From Deltaproteobacteria bacterium (lineage in GTDB: Bacteria; Desulfobacterota; GWC2-55-46; DRQE01), in NCBI GenBank assembly GCA_011371515.1, contig DRQE01000097.1, positions 1 through 5,904 of the forward strand: DNA of 5,904 nt, in the 5' to 3' direction. Shown here in pieces: positions 1 to 5,362 of this stretch. The notes beneath the pieces are model-generated. The model searched no databases and was not told where the DNA came from. It worked only from the letters and a program-made list of their open reading frames with translations. Within the stretch, counting starts at the first letter, position 1; every line of letters begins with the position of its first letter. A program made the translations under genes and the position numbers.

Positions 1-387
1 AAGGATGAGCCCATAGAGGGTATAGGCGGGCTCACCATGGGGGCAGACCCAATAGCCTATGCAACCTCTCTGGTGAGCACCATGGAAGGGAAACCCCTTG
101 GGGTCTTCATAGTAAGGAAGGAGCCCAAAAAACACGGCACGAAAAGGAGTGTGGAGAGTGCCCTTCCAGAAGGTGCTCCTGTGGTGGTGGTTGACGATGT
201 GGTAACCACCGGAGCATCGACCATAAAGGCAATAGAGCGGGCAAGAGAGGAAGGGCTGAATGTTGTAGGCGCCCTTGCACTGGTGGACAGAGAAGAAGGC
301 GGCAGAGAGAACATAGAAAAACACTGCCCCTTCGATGCCATATTTAAAAGAAAGGACTTCATCGAGCTATGGAAGAAGAAAGGCTGA
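1..387 (+). CDS. pyrE: Orotate phosphoribosyltransferase, 3' part (5' end outside window)
   Basis: This enzyme joins orotate to PRPP to give orotidine 5'-phosphate, the fifth step of pyrimidine synthesis, in the cytoplasm. The frame is open from base 1 and reads KDEPIEGIGGLTMGADPIA at the edge, so the ATG at 37 is internal and the gene begins upstream. About 128 residues are visible; the family is usually 180-210, so roughly the first third is missing. Visible marks are the GGLTxGADP segment, the catalytic-loop RKEPKKHG (bases 115-138), and the PRPP-binding signature VVVVDDVVTTGAST (bases 181-222). The stop TGA at 385-387 lies inside pyrF, so the two are co-transcribed. Family assignment is firm; the missing N-terminus cannot be judged. 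Confidence 0.95.
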   Translation, partial: KDEPIEGIGGLTMGADPIAYATSLVSTMEGKPLGVFIVRKEPKKHGTKRSVESALPEGAPVVVVDDVVTTGASTIKAIERAREEGLNVVGALALVDREEGGRENIEKHCPFDAIFKRKDFIELWKKKG

Positions 388-1139
388 GCCCCAAAAAACT
401 TCGACCCTTCGAACGGATAATATTCCCCCTCGACCTTGCAGACCCTGAACAGGCGATAAAATATGTGAGACTACTCAAGGATGCGGTAGGGGTTTTCAAG
501 GTGGGCCTTGAGCTATTTACAGCCTGTGGGCCTGAAATAGTAAAGAGGATACAGGAGGAGGCACCTTCTCAGAAGATATTTCTCGATATAAAGTTCCACG
601 ACATCCCCGAGACCGTAAAAAGGGCAATAAGGGTTTGCTCCACACTCGGGGTGGACTTCCTCACAGTCCACTGCAGCGAGGGAAGCCGTGGACTTATGGC
701 AGTGGCAGAGGCAAAAGGCAATATAAAGGTGCTTGGAGTAACGGTGCTCACAAGCATGTCAAAGGATGACCTCAAGGAGATAGGCATAGATATAGAGCTT
801 GCTGAACCAGAAAAGCTGGTGCTGAAAAGGGCAGAGCTTGCCAAAAGAGCAGGGCTTGACGGAATAGTATGCTCAGGACTTGAGGTATCAAAGGTTAAGG
901 AAAAACTTGGTGAAGACTTTCTTGCCGTAACACCCGGAATAAGGCTTCTCGATAAAACCATCCCGCAGGATGACCAGAAACGCATCGTAACACCCTTCGA
1001 TGCCATAGTTAACGGGGCTGACTACATAGTGGTGGGCAGACCCATAAGGGACGCAGAAGAGCCCAGAAAGATAGCCTCCCTCATCGCAGAGGAAATCCAG
1101 AAAGCCGAAAAGTACAGGCTGACCCACAAAGTTCACTAA
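369..1139 (+). CDS. pyrF: Orotidine 5'-phosphate decarboxylase
   Basis: PyrF converts OMP to UMP, the last step of de novo pyrimidine synthesis, in the cytoplasm. The 256-residue product has the full TIM-barrel signature set: substrate Asp in PLDLAD (D22), FKVG lysine (K44), the catalytic DxKxxDIP motif (D73, K75, D78), TPGIR (188-192), QDDQKR (200-205) and the phosphate-binding GADYIVVGRPI (216-226). Length is normal or slightly long, with about 10 extra residues at each end. The ATG at 369 is the only ATG/GTG/TTG before the first barrel strand, which forces a 19-nt overlap with pyrE. No good Shine-Dalgarno is present, so translation probably depends on ribosomes finishing pyrE. No convincing terminator follows the stop. 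Confidence 0.96.
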   Translation: MEEERLSPKKLRPFERIIFPLDLADPEQAIKYVRLLKDAVGVFKVGLELFTACGPEIVKRIQEEAPSQKIFLDIKFHDIPETVKRAIRVCSTLGVDFLTVHCSEGSRGLMAVAEAKGNIKVLGVTVLTSMSKDDLKEIGIDIELAEPEKLVLKRAELAKRAGLDGIVCSGLEVSKVKEKLGEDFLAVTPGIRLLDKTIPQDDQKRIVTPFDAIVNGADYIVVGRPIRDAEEPRKIASLIAEEIQKAEKYRLTHKVH

Positions 1140-1193
1140 AACTACACCGACGACTTAAGCGTGTTAATAAAAAGTGAGCACAGCGGGATATGC

Positions 1194-1222
1194 TTGCATT
1201 TGCTTCAATCTTGTGTTATATT
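1194..1222 (+). promoter_or_regulatory. Sigma70-type extended -10 promoter for the regulator at 1279
   Basis: TTGCAT (1194-1199) and TATATT (1217-1222) are separated by 17 bp, and TG at 1214-1215 makes an extended -10. The predicted start point is about 1229, leaving a 50-nt leader before the GTG at 1279. A second -10-like hexamer, TATAAA at 1259-1264 with a poor -35 (TTTAAG, 1236-1241), would give a leader of about 8 nt. Both are pattern matches only. Confidence 0.55.
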
Positions 1223-1225
1223 GTA

Positions 1226-1245
1226 TTAACATTATTTTAAGTTAA
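1226..1245. promoter_or_regulatory. Inverted repeat over the predicted start point, possible operator
   Basis: TTAAC (1226-1230) and GTTAA (1241-1245) are exact inverted copies with a 10-bp spacer. One half covers the predicted +1 of the promoter at 1194-1222, where a bound repressor would block transcription. Autoregulation by the downstream XRE protein is an inference. The arms are short and AT-rich, so chance is possible. Confidence 0.35.
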
Positions 1246-1250
1246 AAACG

Positions 1251-1270
1251 AAACATACTATAAAACATAC
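1251..1270 (+). repeat. Direct repeat AAACATAC x2, 12-bp period
   Basis: AAACATAC occurs at 1251-1258 and again at 1263-1270, the two separated by TATA. The copies are 12 bp apart start to start and end 8 nt before the GTG start at 1279. This is where a ribosome binding site would normally lie, yet no purine-rich Shine-Dalgarno is present. It may be an operator, an A-rich translation element or chance. Confidence 0.4.
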
Positions 1271-1278
1271 CATTTGCA

Positions 1279-1692
1279 GTGAAAGAAGCCGATTTAAGAG
1301 AATCTCATAAGAAGACTTCTCTCGATCCAAAAAAGATAGGCAAAAGGGTGCGTGCACTCAGGCAGAAGTATATGCTCACCCAAGCAGAGATGGCAAAAAG
1401 ACTTCTTATCTCGAGATACCAGCTCTCAGAGATTGAAAATGGTAAAAGGGTGCCGCAGGGTCCCCTGCTTCTTGCAATGGAGTATGTGTTCAACACCTCG
1501 AGGGACTGGATACTCACGGGAAAGGGTGAGATGATAGTTGAGAAAAAGGAGCTTACAGCAGGTGAGGAGGTGGAAGCCGACATTGTGGAACTCTTCAAGG
1601 GGTTCAGAACCCTCTCTCAGGAAGGCAAGAAGAAACTTATGAACATACTGAGGGTCTTCCTCATAGTGGAAAAGAGTGGTCCCTATACATGA
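1279..1692 (+). CDS. XRE-family helix-turn-helix transcriptional regulator
   Basis: This is a 137-residue probable cytoplasmic DNA-binding protein. Residues 20-75 form a Cro/CI-type helix-turn-helix (RALRQKYMLTQAEMAKRLLIS, with recognition helix around SRYQLSEIENGKR), followed by DWILTGKGEM (76-85). That ending is common in small CI-like repressors. The tail (about 98-130) is predicted helical, with heptad-like hydrophobics in ELFKGF, LSQEGKKKLMNILRVFLI; it could dimerise. There is no peptidase or ligand domain. The start is GTG at 1279: an in-frame TAA at 1261 leaves no alternative upstream, and the next in-frame ATG falls inside the domain. No Shine-Dalgarno is seen. The last 10 nt overlap the convergent ubiG end. 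The target is unknown; its own promoter and the neighbouring quinone operon are the obvious candidates. Confidence 0.85.
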   Translation: MKEADLRESHKKTSLDPKKIGKRVRALRQKYMLTQAEMAKRLLISRYQLSEIENGKRVPQGPLLLAMEYVFNTSRDWILTGKGEMIVEKKELTAGEEVEADIVELFKGFRTLSQEGKKKLMNILRVFLIVEKSGPYT

Positions 1693-2381
1693 CCTTTTAT
1701 TCCATAGCCGATGTAGTTCACCGATGGGTCATCTGATATGGTAAACCCGCCCTCAAGAAGGCTGAAACTTATGCCCTTAATCTGCTCCACATGGATACCA
1801 CATCCTTTTAACATCTCCCAGAGCTCGGAGGGCTTCAAAAAGTCCCTGTAGCGGTGTGCACCCCGAGGGATGAGCCCGAGCACCCTTTCTGCAACCACTA
1901 TGGCAAGAAGAAATGCCTTCGGAGTTCTGTTTATGGTGCTGAAAAGAAAAAGCCCCCCTTCTTTAAGCAGGGCTGAACAGTCCTTAAGAAACTCCTCTGG
2001 TCTTTCCACGTGTTCTATGACCTCCGAGCAGAGGATACAGTCGAATGCCTCACTGAACTCCTCTTTAAGCTCGCCCACCGTTGCAACCCTGTAATCTATA
2101 TCAAGCCCGCCACCTGCTGCGTGCTCTCTTGCCACCTCTATGGCAGGCTGCGACAGGTCTATACCAGTAACCAGAGCGCCCCTTTTTGCAAACTCCTCTG
2201 AAAGAAGCCCACCACCACAGCCCACATCGAGCACCTTCTTGCCAGATACCCCACCGAGCACCCTTTCCACTACACCCGTAAAGTATTCAACCCTCGTTGC
2301 GTTGAAAAGATGCAGCCCCTTGAGCCTTCCTTCAGGGTTCCACCACTCTTCTTTCAGCTCATCGAAGGTCCTGTCAGTCAA
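1683..2381 (-). CDS. ubiG: UbiG-like SAM-dependent O-methyltransferase
   Basis: UbiG methylates catechol-type hydroxyls of prenylated phenols during ubiquinone synthesis, at the membrane face. The 232-residue product (E. coli UbiG is about 240) shows EEWWNPEG (11-18), SAM motif I VLDVGCGGG (50-58), GIDLS (73-77), SEVIEHV (119-125), and the UbiG-specific amphipathic insertion from NRTPKAF to FLKPSEL (151-187), which contacts membrane. The start chosen is TTG at 2381, 7 nt after a strong GGAAGGAG. The longest frame begins at another TTG (2411) that has no such site and would bury ubiD's end. The start overlaps the ubiD stop in TTGACTGA, suggesting coupling. It is last in the operon and overlaps the convergent XRE gene by 10 nt. 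Family assignment is strong. The true substrate depends on which quinone the host makes. Confidence 0.9.
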   Translation of the reverse strand: MTDRTFDELKEEWWNPEGRLKGLHLFNATRVEYFTGVVERVLGGVSGKKVLDVGCGGGLLSEEFAKRGALVTGIDLSQPAIEVAREHAAGGGLDIDYRVATVGELKEEFSEAFDCILCSEVIEHVERPEEFLKDCSALLKEGGLFLFSTINRTPKAFLLAIVVAERVLGLIPRGAHRYRDFLKPSELWEMLKGCGIHVEQIKGISFSLLEGGFTISDDPSVNYIGYGIKGHV

Positions 2382-3828
2382 TGCCGTACTCCTTCCATCT
2401 TTTTGAGACAAGCTCTACCACCTCTGGGCTCATCCTCACCGTCTCGCCCCATTCCCTTCTGGTCTCAGGCGGTATTTTGCGTGTTGCATCTATACCGAGT
2501 TTGCTTCCAAGCCCCTCTTCGGGAGAGGCAAAGTCCAGATAATCTATAGGGGTATCCTTTACAATCACCATATCCCTGTCTGGGTCCACCCTTGTGGATA
2601 TTGCCCATATCACATCAGACCAGTTGTGCACATCTATATCGTCATCCACCACTATTATGTACTTCACATAGAGAAACTGTTTGAGCACACCCCAGAGCCC
2701 CATCATCACCCGTTTAGCATGTCCGGGGTATTCCTTCTTTATGGATACGACGGCTATCCTGTAAGAGAGGGCTTCCATGGGCAGAGAAAAATCCACCACC
2801 TCGGGGAATGTTAGCTTAAGTGTGGGCAGATACATCGTATTGAGCACCGTGCCTATTATGGCATCTTCTTTCGGGGGTCTGCCGGTTATTGTGGTCAGAT
2901 ACATGGGTTTTCTTCTGTGGGTTATTGCCTTTATGCGCATTAGAGGAAACTCTTCCACCGCATTGTAGTAACCTGTGTGGTCTGCAAAGGGACCTTCTGG
3001 AGCGGTCTCACCGGGATATATCTCTCCTTCCAGCACGATTTCTGCCGTGGCAGGCACCTTAAGGGGTATGGTCTTGCATTCTGTAAGCTCTGCCGACTTT
3101 TTCCTGAGGATACCTGCAAAGAGGAACTCATCCACATCCTCTGGCAGCGGGGTCACTGCTGCTATCGTTAGTGCTGGCTCACACCCTATGGCAACTGCCA
3201 CTGGCATGGGTTTGCCAAGGTCCATCCACTGCCTCCAGTGGGCTGCCCCACCCCTCTGGGGTAACCATCTTACGATGGCGGTGTTTCTGCCGGTGGGCTG
3301 TATTCTGTAGACACCAACATTGTACCTGTCCTCTGGAGATTTTGTTACGACAAGTGGCCATGTTATAAGGGGGCTTATATCCTCTGGCCAGCACTTTATT
3401 ATGGGTAGAGCCGAAAGGTCAACCTCATCGCCCTCCTTTACCACCTGCTGACACGGAGCAGACCAGACCATCTGTGGTGTAGAAAAAAGTAGCGAGCCTA
3501 TAACCGGCACCTTCTTTATGGCATCCCAGAGTCCTTCTGGCGGACGGGGACGCTGAAGAAAAGCAAGTAGCTCGCCTATCTTAAGTAGCTCCTCTTCCTT
3601 TACTCCAAGCCCAAGGGCAACCCTCTCGCGCGTGCCATAGAGGTTTGCCACAACGGGCATCTGATAGCCCCTTACCTTTTCGAATACAACCGCAGGCCCA
3701 CCGCCTCTTACGAGCCTGTCCATAATCTCTGCTATCTCAAGCTCGGGGTCTACCTCCACCTTCACCCTTCTCAGAAGCCCCTTGCCTTCAAGAACCCTAA
3801 GAAACTCTCTCATGTCCTTGTATGCCAC
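2374..3828 (-). CDS. ubiD: UbiD-family prenyl-FMN-dependent decarboxylase
   Basis: UbiD removes the carboxyl group of 3-polyprenyl-4-hydroxybenzoate, using prenylated FMN made by UbiX. The 484-residue product matches E. coli UbiD in length (about 497). Signatures in order: NVGVYRIQ (170-177), RWLPQRGGAAHW (187-198), the acidic active-site stretch around EGEIYPGETAPEGPF (E267, E274, E278) running into ADHTGYY, DDDIDVHNW (395-403), and C-terminal GSKLGIDATRK (441-451). The conserved Arg and Glu residues expected for prenyl-FMN catalysis are present. The start is GTG at 3828, set by AAAAGGAG 8 nt upstream. It begins 14 nt after ubiA and overlaps the ubiG start by 8 nt. No ubiX is in the window. 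The alternative is the related MqnL decarboxylase of the futalosine menaquinone route; the ubiC-like neighbour favours UbiD. Confidence 0.93.
   Translation of the reverse strand: MAYKDMREFLRVLEGKGLLRRVKVEVDPELEIAEIMDRLVRGGGPAVVFEKVRGYQMPVVANLYGTRERVALGLGVKEEELLKIGELLAFLQRPRPPEGLWDAIKKVPVIGSLLFSTPQMVWSAPCQQVVKEGDEVDLSALPIIKCWPEDISPLITWPLVVTKSPEDRYNVGVYRIQPTGRNTAIVRWLPQRGGAAHWRQWMDLGKPMPVAVAIGCEPALTIAAVTPLPEDVDEFLFAGILRKKSAELTECKTIPLKVPATAEIVLEGEIYPGETAPEGPFADHTGYYNAVEEFPLMRIKAITHRRKPMYLTTITGRPPKEDAIIGTVLNTMYLPTLKLTFPEVVDFSLPMEALSYRIAVVSIKKEYPGHAKRVMMGLWGVLKQFLYVKYIIVVDDDIDVHNWSDVIWAISTRVDPDRDMVIVKDTPIDYLDFASPEEGLGSKLGIDATRKIPPETRREWGETVRMSPEVVELVSKRWKEYGID
2389..2396 (-). promoter_or_regulatory. 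Shine-Dalgarno that sets the ubiG start
   Basis: The - strand reads GGAAGGAG, 7 nt upstream of TTG at 2381-2379. It lies within the last codons of ubiD. It is the best ribosome site in the area and decides between the two candidate TTG starts (2411 and 2381) in favour of 2381. Confidence 0.75.
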
Positions 3829-3836
3829 GGTATGTT

Positions 3837-3844
3837 CTCCTTTT
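3837..3844 (-). promoter_or_regulatory. Shine-Dalgarno for the ubiD GTG start
   Basis: The - strand reads AAAAGGAG, 8 nt before GTG at 3828-3826. Its first bases overlap the ubiA stop codon (TAA at 3845-3843), so ribosomes ending ubiA are placed at the ubiD entry site. It supports the non-ATG start. Confidence 0.7.
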
Positions 3845-4730
3845 ACGATAGATTGAGGTCAGCCACTATGGAGAGAAGTATCAGGGCTCCCACCCACACA
3901 TTATCGAAGAATCCCCTGAAGGCTGCCTCGGGCGAGCCACCTTTTTTCATGACCCTCCACACTATAAAGAGGGACAAAAGGAAGGCAACGGTTATTCCAG
4001 TGTAATAGAGCATACCAAGCTCTGCCACATATCCAAGGGTGTAGAGAAAGAAGAACATCACCACATAGGAGGCTGCCACAGCCCTGTAAACATGGGAACC
4101 AAAGAATATGGCAGTGGATTTCACTCCCACCCTGATGTCGTCCTTTATGTCCATGAGTGCATACATCGTATCATAGGCTACAGACCACATTATGTTTGCC
4201 CCGAATATAAGAAGGGGCGGCAACTCCACGGTGCCTTTAACGGCTGCCCATGCCATCACCGCACCCCAGCCAAATGCCATCCCCAGAAATACCTGCGGAA
4301 AGAAACTCACCCTCTTTACCAGCGGATAGACACTTGCAAGCAGTATGGCAACCACAGAAAGGGCTATAGTGAAGGCATTCAGGGTGAGCACAAGGGCAAA
4401 GGCAAGAAGAGACAGCACGACGAATACCGCCACGGCCTCTCCAACGGTGAGCCTTCCATCTGCAAGGGGGCGTGTTCTGGTGCGTTCCACCTCTCTGTCG
4501 AATCTTCTATCGGCTATGTCGTTTATGACACAGCCCGCACTTCTCATAAGAAAGGAACCAAGAATAAATACCACAAGATAGTGTACCTCTGGCCTTCCCC
4601 CTGATGCCATAAAAAGAGACCACAGGGTTGGAAGCACCAGTAGCACTGTGCCGTATTGTTTGTGCAACCTTATAAGGTCTGCAATGGCTGTAAGTTTGGA
4701 GCCTGTAATAGTATGGTTGAGCCCGTTCAT
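3843..4730 (-). CDS. ubiA: UbiA-like 4-hydroxybenzoate polyprenyltransferase
   Basis: UbiA attaches a polyprenyl chain to 4-hydroxybenzoate in the cytoplasmic membrane, with Mg2+ held by two aspartate-rich motifs. From the ATG at 4730 the product is 295 residues, normal for the family. The first motif is NDIADRRFD (70-78), followed by RTRTRPLADG (83-92). The second is DTMYALMDIKDD (187-198), then VGVKSTA. Eight or nine hydrophobic helices are visible (about 27-45, 49-66, 95-118, 119-138, 147-165, 171-188, 213-233, 238-258, 278-292). The longest frame would start at 4796, but its 22 extra residues are Arg/Gly-rich and read out of frame through the ubiC end. The 4730 ATG makes an ATGA overlap with ubiC's stop. 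MqnP, the futalosine-route homologue, is the main alternative. Confidence 0.93.
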   Translation of the reverse strand: MNGLNHTITGSKLTAIADLIRLHKQYGTVLLVLPTLWSLFMASGGRPEVHYLVVFILGSFLMRSAGCVINDIADRRFDREVERTRTRPLADGRLTVGEAVAVFVVLSLLAFALVLTLNAFTIALSVVAILLASVYPLVKRVSFFPQVFLGMAFGWGAVMAWAAVKGTVELPPLLIFGANIMWSVAYDTMYALMDIKDDIRVGVKSTAIFFGSHVYRAVAASYVVMFFFLYTLGYVAELGMLYYTGITVAFLLSLFIVWRVMKKGGSPEAAFRGFFDNVWVGALILLSIVADLNLS

Positions 4731-5305
4731 CTTTCTTTTTTGAATTGAAGAAGCTCTGGGCTGAACACCTCTGCCACAGCCCCGTTTATAAACCATCTGC
4801 CATCTTTGTCTTTGCGGGAGAACCTGTATCGCCTTGCAACAGGCAAACCCTCTTCCACAGGAAATTCGAACTGTTTATTATCCTTTATTTCCGTGGCTAT
4901 TTCAAGCGCCTCCTTCTCGAAGGGGATGTTCTCCTCCACGAATACCCTTCCCATGGGCTTCTGTGCCTCTTTCAGTATGGATATGAGCCTTTCTTCCGTA
5001 TGCTCGATGGAAAAGATACTTACAGCATAGACGAGCCTTCTTCCACCCACTATGAGCCAGACCTCCCGTTCGAACCCCTTACAGCCAGCAGGTATACCCA
5101 TATATTCAGCAAGTTCAGGCTCTATGGTGCGGTAGCCCACCTGCTTTAGTTCCACCTCCACGCTTGCACCGTAGAGGGCTTCAAGCTCGTATGTGAGGGA
5201 TCTGGTAGAGAGTATCAGAGACCTTATTACAGGGGAGAGACTCTTTGCATACTCTGTATGCTGCCACTTTTCGGCTTTCAGCCAGTAGTGTGCTATACGC
5301 CTCAT
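4727..5305 (-). CDS. ubiC: UbiC-like chorismate lyase
   Basis: Chorismate lyase splits chorismate into pyruvate and 4-hydroxybenzoate, the entry step of ubiquinone synthesis, in the cytoplasm. The 192-residue product is divergent but keeps the family pattern: SLTYELEALYG (36-46), FEREVWLIVGGRRLVYA (78-94), PMG (117-119) where E. coli has PLG, LPVARRYRF (154-162), and GAVAEVFSP (175-183). R80 and E179 fall where E. coli UbiC has its substrate-binding Arg and catalytic Glu. It is about 27 residues longer than E. coli UbiC, mainly at the N-terminus and before LPVARR. The ATG at 5305 lacks a Shine-Dalgarno and may start a nearly leaderless message. The stop overlaps the ubiA start (ATGA). Position directly before ubiA supports the function. 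Assignment rests on motif alignment by eye. Confidence 0.8.
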   Translation of the reverse strand: MRRIAHYWLKAEKWQHTEYAKSLSPVIRSLILSTRSLTYELEALYGASVEVELKQVGYRTIEPELAEYMGIPAGCKGFEREVWLIVGGRRLVYAVSIFSIEHTEERLISILKEAQKPMGRVFVEENIPFEKEALEIATEIKDNKQFEFPVEEGLPVARRYRFSRKDKDGRWFINGAVAEVFSPELLQFKKER

Positions 5306-5312
5306 CTAAATG

Positions 5313-5341
5313 GAAATATCACACTATATCTTTCTGGTCAA
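5313..5341 (-). promoter_or_regulatory. Possible promoter directly before ubiC
   Basis: On the - strand TTGACC (5341-5336) lies 17 bp before TATTTC (5318-5313), which is preceded by TG plus one base (extended -10). The predicted +1 is about 5306, one base before the ubiC ATG, implying leaderless mRNA. A better -10 match, TATAGT (5328-5323), has no matching -35 and would leave a leader of about 10 nt. GATAT occurs twice across the -10 region. Readthrough from the upstream regulator gene is the alternative. Confidence 0.45.
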
Positions 5342-5362
5342 CGATAGAGTGCGCCAAATGTA

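Noticed and set aside
569..1006. 145-residue open frame on the - strand
   Set aside because: Antisense shadow of pyrF; Ser-rich low-information translation with no recognisable domain.
1140..1193. Terminator after pyrF
   Set aside because: Looked for a GC-rich stem with a T-run in the + strand and found only short AT-rich matches.
1678..1698. Hairpin GGTC...GACC followed by TTTT as terminator of the XRE gene
   Set aside because: The stem is only 4 bp with a 9-nt loop and overlaps the stop codon; too weak to call.
2975..3310. 111-residue open frame on the + strand
   Set aside because: Antisense to the conserved active-site region of ubiD; no domain or ribosome site of its own that I trust.
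4092..4604. 170-residue open frame on the + strand
   Set aside because: Lies wholly antisense to ubiA, and its His/Cys/Lys-rich composition is what reverse reading of a membrane protein gives; no motif seen.
4731..4796. 22-residue N-terminal extension of UbiA from ATG 4796
   Set aside because: It reads through the ubiC coding end in another frame, is Arg/Gly-rich and unlike UbiA N-termini. The ATG at 4730 gives the usual length and an ATGA junction.
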